From positions 62,001 through 126,000 of the forward strand of contig NZ_JQEY01000006.1 in the NCBI RefSeq assembly GCF_000743715.1: a stretch of 64,000 nt of DNA, read 5' to 3'. The notes under the pieces are model-generated. The model saw only the letters and a list, made by a program, of their open reading frames with translations, was not told where the DNA came from and did no database searches. A program made the position numbers and the translations under genes. Positions 27,008 through 35,508 of the stretch are shown one piece after another. Source of the stretch: Palleronia rufa. GTDB lineage: Bacteria; Pseudomonadota; Alphaproteobacteria; Rhodobacterales; Rhodobacteraceae. Positions within the stretch are counted from its first letter, which is position 1; each line of letters opens with the position of its first letter.

Positions 27008-27256
27008 TCAGGCGTCCGTGTTTTGCGCTATTCCGTGGGGGTGCGGGTCGTGTCGCGGATAAGGCAGAGCGGAGCGTCCCGACTGCCCTACGACCGCGGC
27101 AAGTGCCACGAAGGCCACATAGGCGATCTGCAGGACCACGATCACCGCGACCACGAACACGGTCAGCCGGCCGGGACCGAACCCTGCGGCAAAGCCGAGA
27201 CCGGCCGCGAGGAGTATCATCGTAACGAGGGCGATCACAAAAACATGAAGGCGCAT
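27008..27256 (-). CDS. small ExoX-like membrane protein, possible exopolysaccharide repressor
   Basis: The product is 82 residues with two membrane helices (about 4-23 and 28-52) ending QIAYVAFVALAAVVG, and a short polar tail. Rhizobial ExoX has the same plan and a closely similar end of helix two (QVGYFAAVLF). ExoX is thought to reduce polymer synthesis by acting on the priming enzyme ExoY, and an exoY gene is 3 kb away. I chose the ATG at 27256 because the helix starts directly after it; 19 further codons upstream are open but polar. Similarity is short, so the assignment rests on topology, one motif and context. Confidence 0.5.
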   Translation of the reverse strand: MRLHVFVIALVTMILLAAGLGFAAGFGPGRLTVFVVAVIVVLQIAYVAFVALAAVVGQSGRSALPYPRHDPHPHGIAQNTDA

Positions 27257-27328
27257 ATTCGATCCGGTTTGGTTCAGGCAGCGCCGATGAAGACCGATCT
27301 TCCCCGGCGTCATTCGAGCCTAGACCGG

Positions 27329-27341
27329 AATGATTAACATT
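27329..27341. promoter_or_regulatory. imperfect AT-rich palindrome upstream of the ExoX-like gene
   Basis: AATGATTAACATT is a partial inverted repeat (AATG...CATT) in an unusually A/T-rich patch of this GC-rich region, about 73 bases upstream of the ExoX-like start. It could be an operator or part of a promoter. No second copy was found by eye. Confidence 0.2.
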
Positions 27342-27429
27342 CTCTACCCAAAATTGCTGAACCGATGACTTTTCACGCCCGAGACAATTCGACGTGGGGA
27401 ACGGGGCAGCCCCGTCCTGCCCGCAAGGG

Positions 27430-30400
27430 TCAAGCGCCTGTTCCGACACCCGTGCCCTCTCCGTAGATGGTGAGGTCGCGTATCCCGATCAGGGACGAGA
27501 TCGTGCCGAGATGGAGCGCCCCGCGCAGAAGGTTCGCGTTGCGCCGCTCTGGAAAAGGTACCGTCAGCAGTGCGAAGGCACCGCAATAGGCGACCTTGGC
27601 AGCCGCTTTCGCGATCTCTGCCGCGCGGCCGCCGGTACCGCGGTTCTGCCGCCGCAGGCTGCCATGGGTCTGGCCCATGCGGAACCGGCGCTTCAGCAGC
27701 CAGCCGAGCCGGACCCGCGAGGGGGCGACAGGCTCATCCAGGCGCGCGGCGGGGGCCAGGGCAAGCCGGGCCCCGGCGCGGGATGCGGCATCGAAAAACG
27801 CGGTATCCTCTCCACCGGAGGCGCCGCGCGCCAGATCGAACCGGAGGCCTTCCAGGGCGGGCGACGCAAGGTCCATCAGCACGTTGCAGCTGTGCCCGGC
27901 GATGGGCCTGCCGTCGGGGCCGAGTTCCGGGCGCGTGTCGTGGACGCCCAGGCGGCGCATCCAGCTGGGCGCGTGCTCGGGATAGATCGCGCGGATCGGT
28001 CCCACCACCACATCGGCGTCGCCCGACGCCATGCGCGCCAGAAGCTCCCGCAGCCAGTGGCGTGGCGCAAGCTCATCGTCGTCGATGAAGGCGAGCCGGC
28101 GCAGGCCCCTGCGGCCGACCTCGTCCAGGATGGCGTTCCGCGCCAGGGAGATGTTGCCGGCAGGCGCGTGAAGATAGACGACCCGGTGTTTCGAGCGCGC
28201 CGCGAAGGCCTCAACCAGCGACCGCGCGCTGGGGGTCACGTCGTTGTCGGCCACCACGATGGTCAGGGGCACGCCGGCGGGCAGGGATTGCGCGTCGAGC
28301 GTGGTCAGCGTGTCGCTGAGCGCAGGCCGGCGGAACGTGCAGACGCCCACGGCGACGCGCTCCCGCGGGATCGGCGCGCCGGCGGACAAGGCCGGCGGAA
28401 CCGCGTCCCGCCGGGCGAAGGGCGCCGTCAATAGCCGGTACCAGAAGCCCGCCGACCACGCCGCGTGCATGGTGCCGGCGACCGGACCCATGGCCACGGC
28501 CAGCGCCTCCCGGTTGGCGATGGCCAGGGCGGCTCCGCCGGCAAGGCAGGCCAGAACCCAGAGCATCGCGGGCAGGGCGAAGGCCGGGTGCAGCGGCGCC
28601 AGCGCCAGAAGCGCGATGGCCGGTGCCACGGCGATGGGGATCATCTGGCGGATCCGCGGGGTGATGCGGTGTTTCAGAACCGTCCGAGCACGGCCGCTGC
28701 CGAAGCGGAAATACTGGCGCCACAGGGCCTTGAGGGTCCGCCGCGGCACATAGTTCAGCCCGGTGCGGGTCGTGAGCCAGATCCGCCGCCCGGCGCGCGC
28801 CAGCCGCAGGTCGAGCTCTGCGTCCTCGTTGTGAGAGAAGCTGTCGTCGTAGCCGCCCACGTCCCGGAACGCGTCGAGCCTGATGAGCGCGTGGTGCCCG
28901 TGATCGACGAAGCGGCCGCCGTCGCCTGTCCGGTGCGAGGCGCCGCCGTTGCCGAGGCGGGAGTTCTGCGTCCAGGCGATCGCCTTGTGGAGCGGCGTGG
29001 AACCCACCGCCGTCATCGCCACGACGACGCTGTCGGCACCGGTGCGCCGCGCCTCTTCCAGCACGACATCCACGAAATCTTCGGGATAGTCGGAATGGGC
29101 GTCGAGCCGCACCAGCGTGTCCATCCCATCCGCGTGGGACGCGCAGGCCAGGTTGATGCCCGCGCTCTGGAGCCGGGCCGGGTTGTCCATCAGGCGGATG
29201 TCGAATTCGGGATGCCGGGAGATATGGTCCCGCACGATGTCGCGTGTCCCGTCGCCGGACCCGCCGTCGGCCACGACGATGCGCGCGGCGGCGCCGGCCT
29301 TTTTGCGGCGGGCCATGAAGGAGCGCAGCCCGTCGAGCACGCCGCCGATATGGTCGGCCTCCTGCAGCGTCGGGATGACGATGAGCACGCCGCTGTCGGC
29401 GCGCGCGTCGCCGGCGGCGGGATCCGCGGGATTTCGTCCGGGCATGTCGTCCACTCCTGTCAGTCTGGCCAGCAGATCCCGCCCATCGGACGCATCGGCC
29501 GCCCAGGTTTCGGCCGGTACCGCAGCTTGCGCGACGCGGAGACGGTCGAGATCCTCAAGCGTCACCGCGTCGAAGAGGGCGCGCGTCGCCGCCACGCTCG
29601 GCGCATCCAGGACCAGACCGATGCCCAGTTCGCGCATCCGTGCGGCCACCTGGGTGCCGCCGAGGCCGATCGGCGGGACGCCGTTCAGCCCGCTTTCATA
29701 GAGCCGGTTGGGCAGCAGCCAGTCGGAATTCTGCCCCTCGTCATAGCGATCCACGAGCCAGGCGAGGTCCACCCCGGCGTAGATTTCCGCCAGATCGTCC
29801 GGATACCGGTAGGCACCGCCGAATTCCAGATCCGGGTTGGCGGCCACGACCTCATGGAAGTCCGGTAGCTCGTCCAGGGCGGGACGGCCGCGCAGCACGA
29901 CCCGGACATGACCCGGTCGCGCGCGTGTCGCGGCGTCGAGACAGGCAAGCGAGAACCGGCAGCGCAGGATCCCGAACCAGCCGACGCGAATGGGCCCGGG
30001 CGCGCGCGGCTCGCCCGGGCCGGGCCGGGCGGGCACGGTATCCTCGGCGACCAGCACCTTGTTTTCTACCAGGGTCGCTGGGGCCGCGCATTGTCCGTAG
30101 CGGCGGAAATGCCGGTGCAGAAATGCCGGCGAGGAGACGATCAGGTGGTCGACCGCGCGGCAGAGCCGCCGCTCGGCGCGCCGCATCAGCTTGGCCTTGG
30201 CGCTGTCGCCGACCAGCAGGCGATGGATGTCGAGCACCTCGTAGACCAGTGGGATGGCGTCCCGGTCGCCGAAGGACGCGCGTAGCGGCACGGCGAGGGC
30301 CAGCATCTCAAGGTTGCGGGCCATGACGATATCGGGCCGCGGTATGTCGCTGAGTGCGGGATGCGGCCGCAGGCGCTGGCCGAGCACTGCCAGGGCGCGC

Positions 30401-30576
30401 TTGACCATGCGGGCGTTTTCCGTCCGGCCAAGGACCAGCGCCTCTTCGGGCAGGGGATCGGTGCCGCGCCGGAAACCGGCCAGCGACACCTCTGCACCGC
30501 CAAGCCGCAACATGCGTACGCGACGCCAGACGGCAGCGTCGTCGAGATCGTGCACGAGGTACAGGATTCGGGCCAT
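27430..30576 (-). CDS. three-domain glycosyltransferase: ExoL-like, ExoA-like and ExoM-like in one chain
   Basis: The product is 1048 residues in one uninterrupted frame. Residues 1-380 resemble ExoL (ILYLVHDLDDAAVWRRVRML at the start, VYEVLDIHRLL near 111, VGWFGILRCRFSL near 198, LLPNRLYESGLNG near 287). Residues 395-725 are ExoA-like family 2: VIPTLQEADHIGG, DGGSGDGT at 437-444, RLDAHSDYP near 490, SHNEDAEL near 581, then membrane helices about 645-695. Residues 738-1048 are ExoM-like family 2: VAVGVCTFRRP, VADNDVTPSA, GNISLARNA, FIDDDE at 830-835. In succinoglycan, ExoA, ExoL and ExoM add the second, third and fourth sugars, normally as separate proteins. The junctions (380-395 and 725-738) are Ala/Pro/Gly-rich linkers. 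Confidence 0.85.
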   Translation of the reverse strand: MARILYLVHDLDDAAVWRRVRMLRLGGAEVSLAGFRRGTDPLPEEALVLGRTENARMVKRALAVLGQRLRPHPALSDIPRPDIVMARNLEMLALAVPLRASFGDRDAIPLVYEVLDIHRLLVGDSAKAKLMRRAERRLCRAVDHLIVSSPAFLHRHFRRYGQCAAPATLVENKVLVAEDTVPARPGPGEPRAPGPIRVGWFGILRCRFSLACLDAATRARPGHVRVVLRGRPALDELPDFHEVVAANPDLEFGGAYRYPDDLAEIYAGVDLAWLVDRYDEGQNSDWLLPNRLYESGLNGVPPIGLGGTQVAARMRELGIGLVLDAPSVAATRALFDAVTLEDLDRLRVAQAAVPAETWAADASDGRDLLARLTGVDDMPGRNPADPAAGDARADSGVLIVIPTLQEADHIGGVLDGLRSFMARRKKAGAAARIVVADGGSGDGTRDIVRDHISRHPEFDIRLMDNPARLQSAGINLACASHADGMDTLVRLDAHSDYPEDFVDVVLEEARRTGADSVVVAMTAVGSTPLHKAIAWTQNSRLGNGGASHRTGDGGRFVDHGHHALIRLDAFRDVGGYDDSFSHNEDAELDLRLARAGRRIWLTTRTGLNYVPRRTLKALWRQYFRFGSGRARTVLKHRITPRIRQMIPIAVAPAIALLALAPLHPAFALPAMLWVLACLAGGAALAIANREALAVAMGPVAGTMHAAWSAGFWYRLLTAPFARRDAVPPALSAGAPIPRERVAVGVCTFRRPALSDTLTTLDAQSLPAGVPLTIVVADNDVTPSARSLVEAFAARSKHRVVYLHAPAGNISLARNAILDEVGRRGLRRLAFIDDDELAPRHWLRELLARMASGDADVVVGPIRAIYPEHAPSWMRRLGVHDTRPELGPDGRPIAGHSCNVLMDLASPALEGLRFDLARGASGGEDTAFFDAASRAGARLALAPAARLDEPVAPSRVRLGWLLKRRFRMGQTHGSLRRQNRGTGGRAAEIAKAAAKVAYCGAFALLTVPFPERRNANLLRGALHLGTISSLIGIRDLTIYGEGTGVGTGA

Positions 30577-31598
30577 GTCAGCGAACGCTCAGGATTCGCG
30601 GGCGTTCCGGCCCGTTGCGAGTTTTCACGATATCTCGTCCCGGCGTTGTTTCTGCAGCGCGGCATCCTTGTCGGATTACATGGGGGACCGGCCTGCCCTG
30701 GTCAATGGTCCAGGCGACGGCGCCGGACAATGGGGTCGTCCGGACAGGTCACGGCACGAAAGACTGATGCCATCATGCGGAAGGTGGCGGATGTCCGCGT
30801 GAAACCGCCCATGCTGGACCGGGCCGCAGATGTCATCCGCCCAAGACACATCCGCCGGTCAATGCTCGGATGCGCCGGACCGAACCAGCCCGGGAGCCAC
30901 AGCGAATCGCTGCGATCCCCCCGACATCGCGCAGACCACCGGCAGCGGCAGCTTCGGCAACGTAAAGATCTACGCCAGCTTTCATACCGGCCGAGCCAGG
31001 CGGTGACCTTCCTGTGCCGGTGGCGCGCGTGCGGCTGAACCGGTGGATGGCGTTCGGCCGGATCGCAATCCGCACCGGGCGCGTCGCGGGAACGCCCATC
31101 GGCACGTCGCCGGAGACCGGTGAGGCATGGCGGCGATGTCGCATTCCAACGTCAGGCATGCGACGCTTCGGTGACGGATCCGGTGCCGAAGGCGATAGTC
31201 CGACGGGCACCAGATGGCGGGGAAGGCGGATGCCCGACGCAGGACCGGGCCAAGGACGTGCGCAAGCTCTGGACCGATCAAGGCGCCAAAGATGCGCTCT
31301 CGGAACGCGACGGGTCATGCCAAGGGGTCCGAGCTGGGGTTCAAGGACGATTTCCGGACCGTCACTGCCGGTGATCGGGCACGGTCGCACGGACGACAGC
31401 CGGAACCGCGCCGGGGAGGTCCGCGTCCGCGTGTCGGGCTTTCCATCCCGATCGCATACCGTCGTGGCCACGCAGCCGCTTTTCGCCATCGCGGAGTGGC
31501 ATGGGGGGATGGCGCATGTACCCGCCGGAATTCCGGCGAATTCCGCGCCAGTACGGGCGCAACGTCCTGTGGCGTACGGGCATGCCGCAGGGTTCCCG

Positions 31599-31830
31599 CA
31601 TTCCCGCGACGACATCGTGGCCAGTATCGCCTGGGCCGATCTCTGCCTGGCCCGACCGCCGGCGATGGCGACCGGGAGGGCGGTCGGTGGCGGTGACGAA
31701 GGCGATGGCTCTTGGCACGCCGGTCTGCACCGCGCGCCATTCCGGCATCCTCCGAAATCGTCGCGCGAGGCGAGAGCGGCCTTCTGTCTGATGAGCGCGA
31801 CGCGCGGGGACTGAGCGACAACATCGGGGC
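31599..31830 (+). pseudogene. decayed family 4 glycosyltransferase fragment
   Basis: Three successive frames give the C-terminal GT4 block in the right order: SRDDIVASIAWADLCLA near 31603-31653, VAVTKAMALGTPVCTARHSG near 31688-31748, and SEIVARGESGLLSDERDA near 31752-31806. Intact homologues read EAMALGTPVVSTRHSGIPEI and then GESGLLVDERD without breaks, so at least two frameshifts have occurred. The rest of the 1.3 kb gap between 30577 and 31900 has many open frames but no convincing family match; part of it may be the decayed N-terminal half. It borders the exo locus on the right. Confidence 0.6.
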
Positions 31831-31900
31831 ACCGGTGACAGGGCGCGGCGCTGCCGGAGCGGTGCCGGTCGCTTGTCGCGTGCGGGCGCTGGCGCCGCTC

Positions 31901-32683
31901 TCAGCCCTGGTGGGAGGTACAGAAATAGGCGGTGCGCCCGCCGACCTTGCGCCGCCCGATCGGCCCGCCGCAGCGCGGGCAGGAGGCGTCTTCCTTGCGG
32001 TAACGGGGGATCAGCCAGTCGCCGGGCAGGCGACCGTAGTCGGCGCCTGCATCGCAGACGGTCCGCAGCACCGAGCGCACGGTGTCGTGAAGCGCGCCGA
32101 GCGCGGCGCCGGACAGCCCGTCGGCGCAGGCGTCCGGATCGATGCCGGTCTGGAACAGCGCCTCGTCGCTCCAGAGATTGCCGATGCCGGCCAGCTTCTT
32201 CTGGTTCATCAGCGCGGGTTTGATCGCGCCCCGCGTGCCGCCGATGGTGTCAGCGAAGGCGTCGCGGTCGATCGCCAGCGCATCGGGCCCAAGCCCCGCC
32301 TGCACCACATACCCGGCCGGATCGTCGATCACGGCCATCCAGCCGAGCTTGCGCGGCACGCGGAACGCCAGCCTCCGGTCGCCCTCGAACGCGATGACGA
32401 TGCGGGTGTGGTCGGGCGGGTCGGCGGGCGCGTCGAAGGGGATGAGAGCGCCCGTCATGCCAAGGTGCACGGCGATCCACGGACCGCTGTCGCTGCCCGC
32501 GAAGATCAGCTTGCCGTGGCGCCCGGTCCGGGTGAACTGGCGGCCGATGAGCCTGTCCCGCGCCGCCGGGCCGGGCAGGTCGACGTGGGAGGTCTCACCC
32601 AGGGTGATCGCGGAGATCGTGCGGTTGAGGCAGTGGCTCTCGACCCGGACGCGGTTCGATTCGGCTTCCGGCAGTTCGGGCAT
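31901..32683 (-). CDS. Fpg/Nei family DNA glycosylase
   Basis: This 260-residue enzyme removes oxidised bases and nicks the strand. The N-terminal catalytic Pro-Glu (MPELPEAES), the helix-two-turn-helix region (KKLAGIGNLWSDEALF, near 163) and a zinc-finger end (CPRCGG near 238, then YFCTSHQG) are present. The fourth zinc ligand is a His instead of the usual Cys. It is slightly shorter than MutM/Fpg (about 270-280), and the AES in place of VE-T-x-R makes it a less typical branch, so I give no gene symbol. It is 80 bases downstream of kdsA on the same strand. Confidence 0.88.
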   Translation of the reverse strand: MPELPEAESNRVRVESHCLNRTISAITLGETSHVDLPGPAARDRLIGRQFTRTGRHGKLIFAGSDSGPWIAVHLGMTGALIPFDAPADPPDHTRIVIAFEGDRRLAFRVPRKLGWMAVIDDPAGYVVQAGLGPDALAIDRDAFADTIGGTRGAIKPALMNQKKLAGIGNLWSDEALFQTGIDPDACADGLSGAALGALHDTVRSVLRTVCDAGADYGRLPGDWLIPRYRKEDASCPRCGGPIGRRKVGGRTAYFCTSHQG

Positions 32684-32763
32684 GGGCGGTCCTGTGCGGC
32701 ATGGCCTGCCGACAGCTAGACCGGCGCACGCCCGGGTCCACGCGGCGCATCAACCGGTCGCGC

Positions 32764-33603
32764 TCAGCCCGGACCCTTGCGCAGGGCGTCGAAGGCGCGA
32801 AGCTCTCCGATGAGCGCCTCCATCCGGTCCACGGGTATCATGTTCGGCCCGTCGGAGGGGGCGTTTTCGGGATCCTCGTGGGTCTCGATGAACAGCGCCG
32901 ACACGCCCACCGCACAGGCCGCGCGGGCCAGAACGGGCGCGAACTCCCGCTGTCCGCCGCTGGTCGCCCCCTGGCCGCCGGGCTGCTGGACAGAGTGCGT
33001 CGCGTCGAACACCACCGGATAGCCGGTGCGCTCCATGGTCGGCAGGCCGCGGAAGTCCGACACCAGCGTGTTGTAGCCAAAGGACGTGCCGCGGTCGCAG
33101 AGCAGGATCCGGTCGTTCCCGGTCGAGGCGATCTTCTCCGCCACGCGGCCCATGTCCCAGGGCGCCAGGAACTGGCCCTTCTTGACGTTGATCGCGGCCC
33201 CGGTCTCTCCGGCGGCCAGCAGCAGGTCGGTCTGGCGGCACAGGAACGCGGGGATCTGGAGCACGTCGCAGACCTCTGCCGCCGGGGCGCAATGGCCGCG
33301 CTCATGCACGTCGGTCAGGATCGGGCAGCCGAATTCGTCGCGGATCTTGGCCAGGATCTCCAGCCCCTTGCCGATCCCCAGACCCCGCGACGTGCCCAGG
33401 GACGAGCGGTTGGCCTTGTCGTAGCTGGCCTTGAAGATGAAGCGCGTGCCGGTCGGGGCGCAGGCCGCCGCGATCCGCTCGGCCATCATCCGGGCGTGGT
33501 CGAGGCTTTCCAGCTGGCAAGGACCGGTGATGAGCGCGAAGGGGCGCATGCCCCCGATCTCGATGTCTCCGACCGTGACCGTGCGTGTCTCGATGGCGTC
33601 CAT
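32764..33603 (-). CDS. kdsA: 3-deoxy-8-phosphooctulonate synthase
   Basis: This 279-residue protein condenses phosphoenolpyruvate with arabinose 5-phosphate to give Kdo 8-phosphate for lipopolysaccharide. Family motifs are ITGPCQLES near residue 25, FKASYDKANRSS near 57, PILTDVHE near 94, KKGQFLAPWDM near 139, and FDATHSVQQPGG near 196. It follows kdsB by one base and forms a kdsD-kdsB-kdsA minus-strand operon, so three Kdo steps are encoded together. Confidence 0.96.
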   Translation of the reverse strand: MDAIETRTVTVGDIEIGGMRPFALITGPCQLESLDHARMMAERIAAACAPTGTRFIFKASYDKANRSSLGTSRGLGIGKGLEILAKIRDEFGCPILTDVHERGHCAPAAEVCDVLQIPAFLCRQTDLLLAAGETGAAINVKKGQFLAPWDMGRVAEKIASTGNDRILLCDRGTSFGYNTLVSDFRGLPTMERTGYPVVFDATHSVQQPGGQGATSGGQREFAPVLARAACAVGVSALFIETHEDPENAPSDGPNMIPVDRMEALIGELRAFDALRKGPG

Positions 33604-33604
33604 G

Positions 33605-34396
33605 TCACAGCTCCTTCAGGGCGGCTTCGATGCGGGGAATGTCCTCGGGGTTGTTGAGTTCCCAGAACACCCGGCCGCGGCCGTCCACGATCACGCAGCG
33701 CACGGTGTGGCCGTTTTCGAGGAACCGGAGTTGTTCCAGGCCCTCGCGCCGCTCCAGCTCGCCCTGCGGCCACGCGACATACCGGGCCAGCGCGGCGGGA
33801 CGGTAGGCATAGACGCCGACGTGGTGGAACACCGGGATGTCCCGGTCCGGCACCTGGGCGGGGTCGATATAAGGCAGCACTTCCTTGGAAAAGTAGAGCG
33901 CGTGCTGATTCACGTCGAACACCGCCGTGGTGCCGCCGACCCGGCCCGCGGCCCGGTCGTCGCGGAAATGGCCGTAGGTCAGCGGATCGACCCTGAGGAC
34001 CGGGGTGGCGACCTGGGCGGCCGGGTCGTCCCGCATGGCGGCGATCAGGTCCTCGACGAACCAGGCCGGCGTCAGCGGCGCGTCGCCCTGCAGGTTGACG
34101 ACCAGGTCGGCCTCGATCTTCGCCCGCGCCAGCGCGTCGGCGCAGCGGGCGGTGCCGTTCTCGCACGCCGCGGATGTCATCACCACGCTGGCGCCGAACG
34201 CCTCCGCCGCCGCCCGGATGCGGTCGTCGTCGGTGGCGACATGCACCGCCGCCACGCCCCGCACGCCCATGGCAACCTCCCAGCTCATCCGGATCAGGCT
34301 CTTGCGGGTGCCGTCGGGCAGGGTCAGCTCCGCCAGGGGTTTGCCCGGATAGCGGGTCGAGGCATGGCGCGCCGGGATCACGATCACCGTTTTCAT
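33605..34396 (-). CDS. kdsB: CMP-Kdo synthetase (3-deoxy-manno-octulosonate cytidylyltransferase)
   Basis: This 263-residue enzyme activates Kdo with CTP before transfer to lipid A. The nucleotide-binding start IPARHASTRYPGKPL, VATDDDRI near 53, VNLQGDAPL near 99, HVGVYAYR near 191 and REGLEQLRFLENG are the usual KdsB motifs. Its start overlaps the kdsD stop (ATGA at 34393-34396), so the pair is coupled. Confidence 0.95.
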   Translation of the reverse strand: MKTVIVIPARHASTRYPGKPLAELTLPDGTRKSLIRMSWEVAMGVRGVAAVHVATDDDRIRAAAEAFGASVVMTSAACENGTARCADALARAKIEADLVVNLQGDAPLTPAWFVEDLIAAMRDDPAAQVATPVLRVDPLTYGHFRDDRAAGRVGGTTAVFDVNQHALYFSKEVLPYIDPAQVPDRDIPVFHHVGVYAYRPAALARYVAWPQGELERREGLEQLRFLENGHTVRCVIVDGRGRVFWELNNPEDIPRIEAALKEL

Positions 34397-35364
34397 GCGA
34401 CACCGGCGCGCAGAAGGTCGTGGAGGTGCAGCACGCCGGTGGCCCGGCCCGCGTCGTCGGTCACCAGAAGCGCGTTGATCTTGCGCGCGTTCATCAGCGC
34501 CAGCGCCTGCACGGCCAGCATCTCCGTCGGAACGGTGATCGGGTCGGGGTTGGCGACCTCTTGGGCGGTGCTATCCATCAGGGTCTCCATGTTGCGGCGC
34601 AGATCGCCGTCCGAAATCACGCCGACCAGCCGACCGCCGCGGGTGACGGCGGTGATGCCAAGGCCCTTCGACGTCATCTCGATCAGCGTCTCGCCCATGG
34701 GGGTGTCGCCCTCTACGGCCGGAAGCTCGGCGCCGGAATGCATGAGCTGACCCACCGTGGCCACCTGCGCGCCCAGCTTGCCGCCCGGATGAAACACGCG
34801 GAAATCCTCGGCCACGAAGTTGCGCTGGTCCATCAGCGCCACCGCCAGGGCGTCGCCCAGCGCCAGCGTCAGCGTGGTCGAGGTGGTCGGCGCCATGCCG
34901 ATGGAACAGGCTTCGGGCGCCGGCGGCAGGCAGAGCCGGAAATCCGCCGCGCGCATCAGCGTGCTCTGCGGCTTGGACGAGATCGCCACCATGGGGATCG
35001 AGAAGCGGCGGGTATGGGCAAGGATATCGCGAAGCTCGGTCGTCTCTCCGGAGTTCGAGATCAGGATGCAGATGTCGTCCCGCGTGATCATGCCCAGATC
35101 GCCGTGGCTGGCCTCGGCCGCGTGGACGAAATGCGACGGCGTTCCGGTCGACGACAGCGTGGCCGAGATCTTGCGCCCGATATGGCCCGACTTGCCGATG
35201 CCGGACACCACCACCCGGCCGCGCGCGCGCAGCATCAATTCCACCACGGGCGCGAAATCGGCGGGCAGCCGGTCGGACAGCAGGTGGATCGCGTCGGCCT
35301 CCGTCCGCAGGACACGGCGTGCGGCGGCCAGCACCGCGTCGTGAAGCTGGGTGGCGTCCTTCAT
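34393..35364 (-). CDS. kdsD: arabinose-5-phosphate isomerase (KdsD/KpsF family)
   Basis: The product is 323 residues: a SIS domain (about 30-190; GIGKSGHIGRKISATL and HAAEASHGDLG, then ISNSGETTEL) followed by two CBS domains (about 205-320). It converts ribulose 5-phosphate to arabinose 5-phosphate, the first committed step to Kdo, and feeds the kdsB-kdsA products directly downstream. The ATG at 35364 is the first start inside the conserved part; the upstream open frame does not resemble the family. Confidence 0.93.
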   Translation of the reverse strand: MKDATQLHDAVLAAARRVLRTEADAIHLLSDRLPADFAPVVELMLRARGRVVVSGIGKSGHIGRKISATLSSTGTPSHFVHAAEASHGDLGMITRDDICILISNSGETTELRDILAHTRRFSIPMVAISSKPQSTLMRAADFRLCLPPAPEACSIGMAPTTSTTLTLALGDALAVALMDQRNFVAEDFRVFHPGGKLGAQVATVGQLMHSGAELPAVEGDTPMGETLIEMTSKGLGITAVTRGGRLVGVISDGDLRRNMETLMDSTAQEVANPDPITVPTEMLAVQALALMNARKINALLVTDDAGRATGVLHLHDLLRAGVA

Positions 35365-35508
35365 GGTATGACCCCTGTCGGTTCGCGCCCTTCCGCCGGA
35401 CAGGGGGACGCGGCCCAGCCGATACCAAGTTCCGCGACGCATAAAAAGGGCGGGAGGTGCCTTTGTGGCGGTCGTTGCGTCGGACCGGGACGCCGGATGG
35501 CGCAGCGG

